Origin: Propioniciclava coleopterorum
Lineage (GTDB): Bacteria > Actinomycetota > Actinomycetes > Propionibacteriales > Propionibacteriaceae
Direction: 5' to 3'
NCBI RefSeq assembly: GCF_011393335.1
Contig: NZ_CP049865.1
Span: forward strand, 1,692,722-1,756,721
DNA length: 64,000 nucleotides
Shown here one piece after another: positions 43,202-52,186 of the stretch. Both the position numbers and the translations under genes were made by a program. Below the pieces are notes generated by a model. The model searched no databases, was not told the origin of the DNA, and saw nothing but the letters and a program-made list of their open reading frames with translations. Numbering within the stretch: the stretch's first letter is position 1; each line of letters starts with the position of its first letter.

Positions 43202-45288
43202 ATGTCGACCTCGCAGGTCCTTCCCCGGCCGGCGACCGCCTCGAAGCCGACGACGCCGCGCGAGCGATTCGCGGGGCTGGACGGGCTGCGGGCGCTCGCC
43301 ATCCTCGCCGTGTTCGTCTTCCACCTGCACGACGGCTGGCTGCCCGGCGGCTTCCTCGGGGTGGACGTCTTCTTCGTGCTGTCGGGGTTCCTCATCACGG
43401 CCCTGCTGGTCCGCGAGATCAACGACCGCGGCCGGATCGACCTGCGCGGCTTCTACGTCCGGCGGGCCCGCCGGCTGCTGCCGGCCCTGGCGCTGTGCCT
43501 GTTGCTGGCCACGCTGATCGCCCGGCTCGTCAGCCCCGAACTCGTCGTCGGGATCGGCCGCCAGCTCGCGGGCGCGGCGACGTTCTCCACGAACTGGCTG
43601 GAGATCGCGTCCGGGCAGAGCTACTTCGACCAGACCGCCCCGATCCTGTTCATGAACCTGTGGTCGCTGGCCGTGGAGGAGCAGTTCTACCTGCTGTGGC
43701 CGATCGTGGCGTTCGTGCTGCTGGTGCGGCTGCGTCCGGGCGCGCGCTACCTGGTCCCGCTCACGGTGGCGGCGGCCTCGACCGTGCTGATGGCCGCCCT
43801 GTTCGCTCCCGGGCAGGACGCGACCCGCGTCTACTACGGCACCGACACGCACCTGATGGGACTGATGCTCGGGGCCGCGCTGGCGTTCACGTGGACCGGC
43901 CCGCGGCGCGCCCCGGTCGAGGCGTTCGCCCTGCGGCACCGCGCCTGGCTGGGCCCGGTCGCGCTCGCCGGGCTGCTGGCGGCCATGGTGCTGCTCGACG
44001 AGTCCTCCCCGCTGACCTACCGCGGCGGGTTCGCGGTGGTCTCGGTGCTGACCGGCGTGCTGGTGCTCGCGACGATCGCGCGCGGGCTCGGCGCTCCCAC
44101 CCCGCTGCAGCGCCTCCTGGACGCCCGCGTCCCGACCTGGATCGGACGCCGGTCCTACGGGCTCTACCTGTGGCACTGGCCCGCCATCGTCGTCGCGGAC
44201 GCCCTCCTGCCCGGCGCCCCCGGATCGGTCGAGTTCGGGCTCTCCCGCGTCGCGGCGGTGCTGGCGACCGTCCTGGTGGCCGAGGCGTCCTTCCGGTTCG
44301 TGGAGGCGCCGGTCCTCGCCCGCGGCTACCGCGCGGTCGCGGCGGACGCCGTCGGGCGGCTGCGCCGGATCGGCGTCGCCCGCGCCCGCGCCTGGGTGGC
44401 GCTCAGCCTCGTCGGCGCGCTCGCGTTCGGCGCGCTCGTCGCGACGGCGCCGCTGCAGTCGGAGACCGCCCGCGTCCTGGTGGAGAACGCCGTGGCCGCG
44501 GAGCCGACCCTCGGCGCGCCCGGCCCGGCCGCCGGCTCCGGCGAGCCCGCCCCCGGCGCCCCCGAGCCGGGTCCGGCCGGCGCGCCCGCGCCCGGGCAGA
44601 GCGACGCGGACACCGGCACAGCCGCCACCGGCACAGCCGCCACCGCCCCCGGGCAGGGGCAGCAGCCCCCACGGCCGGCCCGAGCGCCGCGCCGGGCGGC
44701 GTGCCGTCGGCCCCGGCGGCTCCCGCGGCCCCGTCCGCGCCCGCCGCGCCGCCCGCCCAGGACTGGTCGGTGCCCGCCGGCGCCGAGATCGACGGCTTCG
44801 GCGACTCGATGATGGTGGCCTCGGCGGCGGCGCTGAAGAAGCAGCTGCCGGGCATCCGGCTGGACGCCAAGTCGAACCGGCGCTGGTCCCAGGGTCAGGA
44901 GCGGATCGTCGCGCGCGGCACCGACATCCGCCGCGCCGTGGTGATCCACCTGGGACTCAACTGGGGCACGCACCCCTCCGACGTCACCGCCGCCCTCGAC
45001 GCGCTGGGCCCCGACCGGATGGTCGTCATCGTCAACCTGTACGGGACGTTCGCCCGGGTGAAGGCCGACAACGCCGCGCTCGCCGAGGCCGTCCAGGGGC
45101 GTCCCAACGTGATCGTCGCCGACTGGGAGGCGCTGGTGCGCGCGGACCCTCGGGCGGTGCAGTCGGATCGGCAGCACCCCAGCGCGCGCGGGGCCGCGCA
45201 GTACGCGGTCATGGTCGAGCGGGCGTTCGCGGATCTGTCCGCCCGGCACGCCGGCAGCGCGGCGCCCGCGGGGGCACCGCGTGGCTGA
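43202..45288 (+). CDS. OatA-like acyltransferase with C-terminal SGNH domain, frameshifted
   Basis: About 695 residues with one base missing in the C-run at 44666-44670. The first 380 residues are an acyltransferase-3 domain: RFAGLDGLRALAILAVFVFH (catalytic His), GFLGVDVFFVLSGFLITALL, SLAVEEQFYLLWPIV, about 10-11 membrane segments. A Pro/Ala-rich linker spans the break. The extracellular SGNH domain then shows GFGDSMM (Ser), HLGLNWGTH and DRQHPSARGAAQYA (Asp-His). OatA-type enzymes O-acetylate peptidoglycan or surface polymers. The halves match one family, so the break is probably a sequencing error. Confidence 0.9.
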
Positions 45289-46009
45289 GGTCCTGGTCGT
45301 CGGGACGCTGACGGAGTTCTACGCCGAGGACCTTCGAGAGCGGGACGGCTCCACACCACGGCTCATGCCGGCGGGGGAGCCGGGCGCAGGGCCGGCCCCC
45401 GACGCCGCGGTCGCTGATCAGCCGCCCGAGGAGGTCGTCGCGGCCGTCCGCAGGTGGCAGGTCGGGCTGTGCACCCAGCTCGGCGTCCGGCTGTGGGACG
45501 AGGCCGCCGGCGTGCGCGGCGACCGCCTCAAGCCGGGGGAGTGCGGCGTCGAGGCGGTGCACCTGCTGGCCGCCTACCTCGAACGCCCGGAGCTGGATCC
45601 CCGCCGCCGCGGCCTGCCCGCGGACGCTCCGGGAACCCGCGCCGCGGCGGTGGCGGTGGCCTCGGCGTACCCCCACCGGCAGAGGTTCCCGACGCTGCTG
45701 GGCGGCGTGCCCGTCTGGCTGCCCGTCCCCGGTCCGACGGTGTTCCAGCTCGTCGGCCCCGACGGCCGGATGATGCGCTTCGGGTCGCTCGCGTCCCTGC
45801 GGCGGGAGGTGGACGACCTGGTCGCCGCCGCGGGTCTGCGGCCGGACGATCTGGCGGACGCCCTCGCCCACGACCCGCCCCCGCGGGACGCGGATCTCGA
45901 CGAGGCGGGACGGCACGGGCTGGCCGCCTTCGCCGAGATGATCGGGCGGGCCGAGCAGCGCCGGCTGCCGCTGTGGCGCGCCCACCGCACCCCGCCGCCG
46001 CTCGCCTGA
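45281..46009 (+). CDS. Hypothetical protein of unknown family
   Basis: 242 residues from GTG 45281, overlapping the acyltransferase end by 8 bp, so probably coupled to it. Soluble, Ala/Pro/Arg-rich, with a central ordered-looking part (LLGGVPVWLPVPGPTVFQLV, GRMMRFGSLASLRREVDDLV). No signal peptide, membrane segment or recognised motif. The frame is intact and has the GC3 bias of its neighbours. Function unknown. Confidence 0.6.
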   Translation: MAEVLVVGTLTEFYAEDLRERDGSTPRLMPAGEPGAGPAPDAAVADQPPEEVVAAVRRWQVGLCTQLGVRLWDEAAGVRGDRLKPGECGVEAVHLLAAYLERPELDPRRRGLPADAPGTRAAAVAVASAYPHRQRFPTLLGGVPVWLPVPGPTVFQLVGPDGRMMRFGSLASLRREVDDLVAAAGLRPDDLADALAHDPPPRDADLDEAGRHGLAAFAEMIGRAEQRRLPLWRAHRTPPPLA

Positions 46010-46022
46010 CGTCGGACCCGCG

Positions 46023-46466
46023 TCAGGAGCCCCAGACGGCCGTGGCCCCGGCGTGACCGGTGAGGACGATCAGAACCAGCGCCGCCAGCGACGCCACCAC
46101 GATCACCCCGCCGACCAGCACCGCTGCGGCACCCCGCTCACCGCCGGGACGCCGCACCCACAGGTGAAGCGGGACGGCGAGCGCGAGGACCAGCGTGGGC
46201 CACGGCGTCCAGGTGCCGAACTGCTGGTGGCGGGCGATCCGGGTCGACCCGGCGACCCCGATCTCGTCGGCCAGCAGGGGCCCGGTCAGCATCGCCGCGA
46301 AGGCGGACGCGGCCGCCACCACCGCCACGCCGGCCACCAGCGTTCCGAACCGCGCCCGCGCCCGGGCGGAGACGACGATCGTCAGCGCCCCCAGGGCCGC
46401 GAGCGGGACGAGGATGACGGCCGCGTGCACGATGAGGGGGTGCAGCGGGAGACCGAGCACGTCCAC
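46023..46466 (-). CDS. DUF2231-like integral membrane protein
   Basis: 147 residues with four hydrophobic segments. The start VDVLGLPLHPLIVHAAVILV and the later RHQQFGTWTP resemble DUF2231 proteins, whose conserved histidines suggest haem or metal binding; DUF2231 function is unproven. GTG at 46466 lies 2 bases after the stop of the upstream lipoprotein gene, so the two form one operon divergent from the sigma factor. Confidence 0.75.
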   Translation of the reverse strand: MDVLGLPLHPLIVHAAVILVPLAALGALTIVVSARARARFGTLVAGVAVVAAASAFAAMLTGPLLADEIGVAGSTRIARHQQFGTWTPWPTLVLALAVPLHLWVRRPGGERGAAAVLVGGVIVVASLAALVLIVLTGHAGATAVWGS

Positions 46467-46468
46467 GA

Positions 46469-47016
46469 TCAGGCCTTGATGGCGTCGCCGTCGCGGTTCA
46501 GCACGAACCAGACGCCCTGGAGGCCGGCACCGGCGACGTCGCGCGGGGCGGCGTCGTCCTTCCAGTAGTACAGCGGCCAGCCGTTGTAGGTGGCCTGCGT
46601 GCGGCCGTCCGCGCGCTGGAACGAGCCCAGCTTCGAGTCGTCCACGCCCTGGCCGGCGGTGGGCTTGCCGATCAGCGGCGGCCAGTTCTTGAGGCACTGG
46701 CCCTCACAGGCGCTCTGGTTGGGGCTGTCCTTGGTGAACAGGTAGAGGGTCATCCCCCGACCGTCGGTGAGGATCATGCCGAGCTGGGCGGTGTCGGTGA
46801 GCGTGAGGGCCAGGGTGCCGGCGTCCGCGCCGACCGGGGCCGCGCTCGGGGTGCCGCCCGCCGGCGTCGAGGTCGCGGCGGGCATGGGGAGGCGCCGTAG
46901 TCGCCGGCGCCCGCCTGCGGGCCCGGGGATCCCGGCGTGCTGCAGGCCGCCAGCAGTGCCAGGCCGGCGAGGGTGACCGCCGTGCGCCGGATGAGGGAAG
47001 CTGTGTTCGTGGTCAT
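46469..47016 (-). CDS. Lipoprotein with secreted repeats of unknown function (COG4315), frameshifted
   Basis: About 182 residues; one base missing in the C-run near 46886. A signal peptide with lipobox LALLAAC-STPG anchors it to the membrane. Two repeats of the PF03640 family follow: MILTDGRGMTLYLFTKDSPN with CEGQCLKNWPPLIGKP, and TYNGWPLYYWKDDAAPRDV with GVWFVLN. Such proteins sit beside ECF sigma/anti-sigma pairs in actinobacteria and are thought to act at the cell surface, possibly in redox stress. Transcribed away from the sigma gene. Confidence 0.85.
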
Positions 47017-47151
47017 GTCGACTCCTCGTGGTCGTGGACCCGCGATGGGAGGGCCCGGCTCCCGAAAGGGATACCGGTGATACGGCCGGAGCGGGGCGAG
47101 GGATTGGCCGCGGGCGCAATCCCTGGCGCCCCCGCGGCCGTACCTCCACGC

Positions 47152-47721
47152 ATGGAGCTGTTCTCGCTGGCCGACCGCGCCCCGGACGCAGCGCTGGTCG
47201 CCGGCCTGGCGGTCGGCGACGAGGCGGCGGCGGTCGCCTTCGTGCGGCGCTTCGAGCACCGGGTCTTCGGGCTGGCGGTGTCCGTGACACGCGACCGGGG
47301 CCTGGCCGAGGAGGTCAGCCAGGAGGCGTTCCTGCGGGCGTGGCGCGCGGCGGCCACCTACGACGTCCGGAAGGGGTCGGTGCTCACCTGGCTGCTCGTG
47401 ATCACCCGCAACCTCGCCATCGACGCGATCCGGAAGCGCCGGTCCTCCCCGACGGACGCCGACGCGCTCGAACGGCTGCTGGCCACCTCGGCGCCGGACC
47501 CGACCGCCGACGCCGACACCCGCCTGGACGCCGCGGGCGCGGCCACCCACCTGCGCGACCTCCCGCCGGAGCAGGCGCGCGCGCTGGTCCTGGCCGTCGT
47601 CGGTGGGTGCACGGCCCAGGAGGTCGCCGACCACGAGCACATCCCGCTCGGGACGGCCAAGACGCGGATCCGGTCCGGACTGCGCCACCTGCGACGAGCC
47701 GTGGAGGCCGAACATGACTGA
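47152..47721 (+). CDS. ECF RNA polymerase sigma factor
   Basis: 189 residues with sigma-2 (VFGLAVSVTRDRGLAEEVSQ EAFLRAW; WLLVITRNLAIDAIRKRR) and sigma-4 (LPPEQARALVLAVVGGCTAQ EVADHEHIPLGTAKTRIRSG LRHLRRAV) regions and a short linker, as in SigK/SigL-type ECF factors. ATG 47152 chosen; an upstream in-frame start at 47077 has no ribosome site. It overlaps the anti-sigma gene by 8 bp. It probably drives its own operon and the divergent lipoprotein/DUF2231 operon. Confidence 0.92.
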   Translation: MELFSLADRAPDAALVAGLAVGDEAAAVAFVRRFEHRVFGLAVSVTRDRGLAEEVSQEAFLRAWRAAATYDVRKGSVLTWLLVITRNLAIDAIRKRRSSPTDADALERLLATSAPDPTADADTRLDAAGAATHLRDLPPEQARALVLAVVGGCTAQEVADHEHIPLGTAKTRIRSGLRHLRRAVEAEHD

Positions 47722-48519
47722 GCACATCGACGACGACGCCCTGGTCGCGCTGGCGCTCGCCGACGTCGAGCCCGAGGAGCGGGACCGCCTGAGCGCCCAC
47801 CTGGACGTCTGCCCGCCCTGTCACAGCGCCTACACCGACGTCGAGGTCGCGGTGCGGCTCACGCTCGCCGCGTCCCCGCCGCTCGCGCCGCCGGCCGGGT
47901 TCTCCGGGCGGGTGCTGGCCGCGATGAACCTCGACGCGGACCAGCCGGCCGGGGGCGTCCCCTTCGGCGGAGGCGTCCCGTCCGGCGGAGACGTGTCCTT
48001 CGGCGCCGGCGGCGCGACCATTCCCACCGGGCCCGCCCCCGCGCTCAGGCGGACGGGGGCCGGGCGGAGCGGCCGACCCTCCCTGCGGGGGCCGTGCGGG
48101 GGCCGGGATCTGGCGTGTGGCCGCTCGTCGCGGCCGCCGCGGCCGGCCTGCTGCTGGGCGCCCTGGTCACCTGGGTCGCGCTGGTGCCGGGCGGCCTCGC
48201 CGCGCCGCCGCCGGCGTCCCCGAACCCGCGGCCGGCGTCCGCGCTGGTGACCGGGACCGGCGAGCGGGTCGGCTCGGTCGACCGCACGGCGCTGGAGTCG
48301 GGGGACGTGCTGGTCATCACGGTGCAGGCGCGGCCCGGGGCCAGCTACGAGTGCGTGCTGGTCATCGGGGACGGCTCCCGCGTCAGCGGGGGCGTGTGGA
48401 CGCTGGGGGACTACGGTCCGGGGTCGGCGATCTGGGTCGTCCCCACGGGCGGCGCCACCGTGCGCGGCGTCGAACTGGTGGCCCCCTCCGGAACGGTGTG
48501 GTCGCGCGCCGAGCTCTGA
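47714..48519 (+). CDS. Anti-sigma factor (RskA/zinc-finger type), frameshifted
   Basis: About 268 residues with one missing base between 48050 and 48090. The N-terminal anti-sigma domain carries the ZAS-type HLDVCPPCHSAY (HxxxCxxC). A Gly-rich linker follows, then in the other frame one membrane segment (WPLVAAAAAGLLLGALVTWV) and an extracytoplasmic RskA-like C-terminal domain (VLVITVQARPGASYECVLVI, GSAIWVVPTGG). It tethers the sigma factor to the membrane until a signal triggers proteolysis. Coupled to the sigma gene by overlap. Confidence 0.88.
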
Positions 48520-48553
48520 GGCGGTCCTTCCGGTGCGGCCGGCCGTGGCCGGC

Positions 48554-49342
48554 TCAGAGCTCGCGCCAGCCCACGGCGTCCGGGCGGGAACCCGAAGCGG
48601 CGAACTGGCGGACGGCGCGCTCGGCGTCCGCGGCGGGGACGACGGTGTCCGCGGGGAGCGTGATGTCCTGCCCGGCCGGGTCGGGGAAGTGACGCGACGG
48701 CCCGTCGCGGTCGGGACCGACCGATTGCAGCCCCGGGTGCCCGGGCCCGGCGAACCAGTGCAGCACGGCGTCCTCGCCGTTGAAGGCGGCCGTCAGCAGC
48801 GGGTAGGCCGGCGGCGAGGCCGAGATCTCGTAGTGGTCGGCGCTTCCGCGGCCGGCCAGCAACGCGTCCAGCGCGGCGGCGTCCGGCACGTGGTGGTAGC
48901 CGGCCAGGTCGAAGACGTCGAGCGGGCGTCCATCCTCGTGCCGCGCCGGCTCGCCGGCCCGATGCCCGCCGTGAGGCTGCACCGACCCTCGCCCCGCCGC
49001 CTGGATCCCCAGGTGCCCCGACTCCGTCGTGGCGGGGTGCGGTGACTGCGCGGTCGCGACGGGGTGGGACGCCGGGTCGGCGACGTTGCCCACCATCGTG
49101 ACGGGGCCGGGCGGGGACCACCACGCGCTGCGGGGCCGCGCCTGCGCAGGCGGCTCCGCGGTCAGGCGGGCGCCGTCCGGCAGCAGGGTCGGGACCTGCT
49201 GCTGGCAGTAGATGCACGTCCCGAACGGATTGTTGTGGTGGATCGTGCCGCCCGAGGACGCCGCCGCGCGCACCTGGAGCGCGGCCTTCCCCTCGATGTG
49301 TCCGGCGGCGACATAGCGGGCTTCGGGTGGGGTCTGGTCCAT
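48554..49342 (-). CDS. DddA-like (SCP1.201) deaminase domain fused to an Imm1-like immunity domain
   Basis: 262 residues in one open frame. Residues 8-95 align with the catalytic half of the DddA double-stranded-DNA cytosine deaminase: GHIEGKAAL (zinc His15 and Glu17), IHHNNPFGTCIYC (Cys43, Cys46), TLLPDGARLTAEPP and VTMVGN. The two or three beta-strands that precede this point in DddA, and any secretion or delivery region, are missing. After a low-complexity linker (96-145), residues 150-262 look like an Imm1 immunity protein, ending with AERAVRQFAASGSRPDAVGW. Imm1 proteins are known partners of deaminase toxins but are normally separate. ATG at 49342; internal GTGs could give a separate Imm1 product. 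A sequencing artefact joining two genes is possible. Confidence 0.72.
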   Translation of the reverse strand: MDQTPPEARYVAAGHIEGKAALQVRAAASSGGTIHHNNPFGTCIYCQQQVPTLLPDGARLTAEPPAQARPRSAWWSPPGPVTMVGNVADPASHPVATAQSPHPATTESGHLGIQAAGRGSVQPHGGHRAGEPARHEDGRPLDVFDLAGYHHVPDAAALDALLAGRGSADHYEISASPPAYPLLTAAFNGEDAVLHWFAGPGHPGLQSVGPDRDGPSRHFPDPAGQDITLPADTVVPAADAERAVRQFAASGSRPDAVGWREL

Positions 49343-49550
49343 GACGGGCCTCCTGCCTCGGGACTGCGACGCTACGGCACCCGTCCCCGGGGCGGCCAGC
49401 CCGCGGCCGGCCGATGCCTGGGCGCGCGGCGGGCACGGGCTGTTCGAGCGGGTCACCAACCTGGTGCGGGTGCACGCGCCGGGCGCGGCCATCGCGTTCA
49501 ACGCCACGCCCGAGGACACCTGGGAGGCGGCCGCCCGCTGGGTATGGTGA
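49341..49550 (+). CDS. Possible small ORF divergent from the deaminase gene
   Basis: 69 residues, ATG overlapping the opposite start by 2 bases. The C-terminal half (GHGLFERVTNLVRVHAPGAA, FNATPEDTWEAAARWVW) looks protein-like, the N-terminal half less so, and there is no ribosome site. Not recognised. It may be the end of a damaged gene or a chance ORF. Confidence 0.25.
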   Translation: MTGLLPRDCDATAPVPGAASPRPADAWARGGHGLFERVTNLVRVHAPGAAIAFNATPEDTWEAAARWVW

Positions 49551-49617
49551 CGCCGCGGCTGGGCGGGTTCCCGGTGGGCGGACGCCGCAGCGAAGTGAGC
49601 GGACGCCGCGGCGCCGG

Positions 49618-50178
49618 TCAGGCCCGCGGAAGCACCGTGTAGACCAGCCGCGCGAACTGGCCGACCCTGGTCGCCGACTCCAGCCGCAGCCGGTCGGACT
49701 CCACGCGCCGCGGCAGCAGCGGGGCGCCGCCCGCCAGGGCGACCGGCGCAACCGAGATCGCGATCTCGTCCAGGGCGTCCGCGTCGAGGAACTGCCCGGC
49801 GAGGTCCCCGCCCCCGACGACCCAGATGTCCCGGTCGCCGGCCGCCTCCCGGATCGCCGGCAGCGCGTCGCTCACCGGGCCGGACACGAACCGGATGTCG
49901 GTGCCCCGCGGGACGGGCAACGTCCGGGACGTGAAGACGAAGCACGGACGCTCGCCGTGGAACTCGGCCCAGCGCTCCGGGTGGGCGAGGATGTCGGACT
50001 CCTCCAGCACCCACTCGTAGGTGGTCGAGCCCTCGACCATGACGCCGGGGTCCGCGGGGAACAGGCCCTCGTCGGGCTGGGTGCCGTTCTCGACCGCGAA
50101 GAGCCAGGCCAGCGAGTTGTCCTCGTCGGCGATGAAGCCGTTGAGGGTGGTGGCGGTGTCGAAGATGATGCGTCCCAT
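49618..50178 (-). CDS. Dihydrofolate reductase / RibD C-terminal family protein
   Basis: 186 residues. TATTLNGFIADEDNSLAWLF is the usual start of the 'RibD-like reductase' group, and IWVVGGGDLAGQFLDADALD the NADPH-binding glycine motif. Members act as pteridine, deazaflavin or general NADPH reductases; the substrate is unknown. ATG at 50178 fits the family N-terminus. It is the only gene between the deaminase ORF and cobA and is not obviously linked to either. Confidence 0.88.
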   Translation of the reverse strand: MGRIIFDTATTLNGFIADEDNSLAWLFAVENGTQPDEGLFPADPGVMVEGSTTYEWVLEESDILAHPERWAEFHGERPCFVFTSRTLPVPRGTDIRFVSGPVSDALPAIREAAGDRDIWVVGGGDLAGQFLDADALDEIAISVAPVALAGGAPLLPRRVESDRLRLESATRVGQFARLVYTVLPRA

Positions 50179-50219
50179 GCGTCCGACGCTGTCACACGCG
50201 GCTTCCCCGCGCCAGAGCG

Positions 50220-51022
50220 TCAGGGGAGCTCGAGCCCGACGACCTCGCCGATGACCGTCAGCGCCGGCGGCCGGACGCCCGCGGCGTCCGCGAGCGCGGG
50301 CAGCGACCCCAGCGTCCCGCGGACCACCGTCTGGCCGGGGAGCCCCGCGTCGGCGACGATCGCGGCCGGGGTGTCGGCGGCCATCCCGCGCGCGATCAGC
50401 CCGGCGCTGATCGCGGGCAGCGCCTTGACGCCCATCAGGATGACCAGCGTCCCGGCGAAGCGGGCCAGGGCGTCCCAGTCGACCGTCGAGGCGGGGTGAT
50501 CGGGTCCGACGTGCCCGGTCACGACCGTGAACTGCTGCGTGATGCCGCGGTGCGTGACGGGGATGCCCGCGAGTTCGGGCCCCGCGATCGCCGACGACAC
50601 CCCTGGGATGACGCGCACCGGGATGCCCGCCGCGGCGCACGCCAGCCACTCCTCGCTGCCGCGCCCGAACACGAACGGGTCACCGCCCTTAAAGCGCACG
50701 ACGGTCGCGCCGGTGCGGGCGTGCTCCACGAGCAGGTCGTTGATGCGGTCCTGCGCGGTCTGAGCGCCGCGCGGGAACTTCGCCACGTCGATCAGCGTCG
50801 CGCCCGGGCGGCACTCTTCGAGGCAGGCCGCCGGGGCGAGGTGGTCGTACAGCACGACATCGGCCTCGCGCAGCGCCCGCAGCCCGCCGACGGTGAGCAG
50901 ATCGGGATCCCCGGGCCGCCGCCGACCAGCACGACCTGGCCGACGCGCATAGGCGTCGCCGTGGGGGGAGCGGTGCGGCCGTCCGCCGCGGGATGGTTCT
51001 GGACCGGGGCATGAAGCGCCAC
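50220..51022 (-). CDS. cobA: Uroporphyrinogen-III C-methyltransferase, frameshifted
   Basis: 267 residues after restoring one base in the G/C run near 50911. SUMT motifs: VVLVGGGPG then DPDLLTVGGLRALREADVVL, VVRFKGGDPFVFGRGSEEW, VIPGVSSAIAGPELAGIPVT HRG, and LVILMGVKALP. It methylates uroporphyrinogen III at C2 and C7 with SAM to make precorrin-2, the branch to cobalamin and sirohaem. Start GTG 51022 is supported by GAGGAGG 5 bases upstream. A cobalamin riboswitch precedes it, so it is repressed by B12. Confidence 0.9.
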
Positions 51023-51039
51023 GGAGCCTCCTCAGGTTT

Positions 51040-51165
51040 CCTCGCCCGAATGCGTAGCTCGGCAGCGGGGCGAGTTCCTGACTCACGGCCCTGGTGGGGG
51101 CCGCTCACAGTGGCGGGACCGTCCCGGAATCGCTGTCGCTCACCGGAGTTCCTCAGCACGTCGCT
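51040..51165 (-). ncRNA. Cobalamin (B12) riboswitch
   Basis: On the minus strand, between the cobA start and cbiB: GGAACTCCGGTGAG, then GACGGTCCCGCCACTGTGAG (conserved core), then the B12 box GAGTCAGGAACTCGCC (about 51070-51086) in the right order and spacing. It ends just before the cobA ribosome site, so it should block translation or elongation of cobA when adenosylcobalamin binds. Outer boundaries are approximate. Confidence 0.93.
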
Positions 51166-51224
51166 GCGGGCGTCAGTATGGCACACTCGCCCCCGACTCC
51201 CCGGGCCGAAAGGACGCCGACGCC

Positions 51225-52186
51225 ATGCGCCTCCCCCTCGCCACCGCGGCCGGACTGCTGCTGGGCTGGCTGGCCGACCGGGCGCTCGGCGACCCCCGCC
51301 GGTTCCATCCCGTCGCCGGCTTCGGGCGCGCCGCCGGGATGCTGGAGGAGCGCTGGTACGCCGACTCCCGCGTCCGGGGTGCCGCGCACGAGGCCGTCCT
51401 CGTCGGGGGCGCGGTGGCCCTGGGCGTCGTCGCCGAGCGCTGCGTGCGCGAGCGACCGCTGCTGCGCGCCGCGCTGACCGGGGTGGCGACCTGGGCCGTG
51501 CTGGGTGGGCGCTCGCTCGCGGCCGAGGCCGAGGCGATCGCGGACGCCCTCGCGGCCGACGACATCACCGCCGCGCGCGGGCGCGTCCGGAACCTGGTCA
51601 GCCGCGACCCGGCGACCCTGGACGCCGCCGGCATCGCCCGCGCGACGGTTGAGTCGGTCGCCGAGAACACCTCCGACGCGGTGGTGGCGCCGCTGTTCTG
51701 GGGCGCGGTCGCCGGCGTCCCGGGGCTGCTGGGCTACCGCGCGATCAACACCCTCGACGCGATGGTCGGCTACCGCAACGCGCGCTACGAGCGCTTCGGG
51801 TGGGCCGCCGCGCGCGTCGACGACGTGGCCAACTGGGTGCCGGCGCGGTTGGCCGGCGCGCTGGCGGTGGCGTGCGCGCCGCTGGTGGGCGGGAGCCGCG
51901 CCGCCGCCGTGAGGGCGGTGCGGGAGCAGGCGTCCGCGCATCCGAGCCCCAACGCCGGCGTGGTCGAGGCCGCCTTCGCGGGGCCCTGGGGGTGCGACTG
52001 GGGGGACGCAACGTCTACGGGGGCGTCGTCGAGGACCGCGGCGAACTCGGCTACGGCGACCCGCCGACCCCGGAGGACGTGCCGCGCGCCACCCGGCTGG
52101 CGGGCGCGGTGTCCGCCGGCGCGCTCGCCGCCACGGTGCTCGGACGCCTCGCGCCGGCGCTGTGGCCGCGGCACCGGCCGCGCTGA
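51225..52186 (+). CDS. cbiB: Cobalamin biosynthesis protein CbiB/CobD, frameshifted
   Basis: 320 residues (the family norm) after restoring one base in the G run near 51980. LLLGWLADRALGDPRRFHPV AGFG, TWAVLGGRSLAAEAEAIADA, VESVAENTSDAVVAPLFWGA and NTLDAMVGYRNARYERFGW are CbiB signatures; after the break LGVRLGGRNVYGGVVED completes the family. An integral membrane protein that attaches aminopropanol (or its phosphate) to adenosylcobyric acid. Divergent from cobA; the riboswitch is on the other strand, so cbiB is not under it. Confidence 0.9.

Noticed and set aside
51040-51165. Riboswitch controlling cbiB
   Set aside because: The conserved core and B12 box read only on the minus strand, toward cobA.
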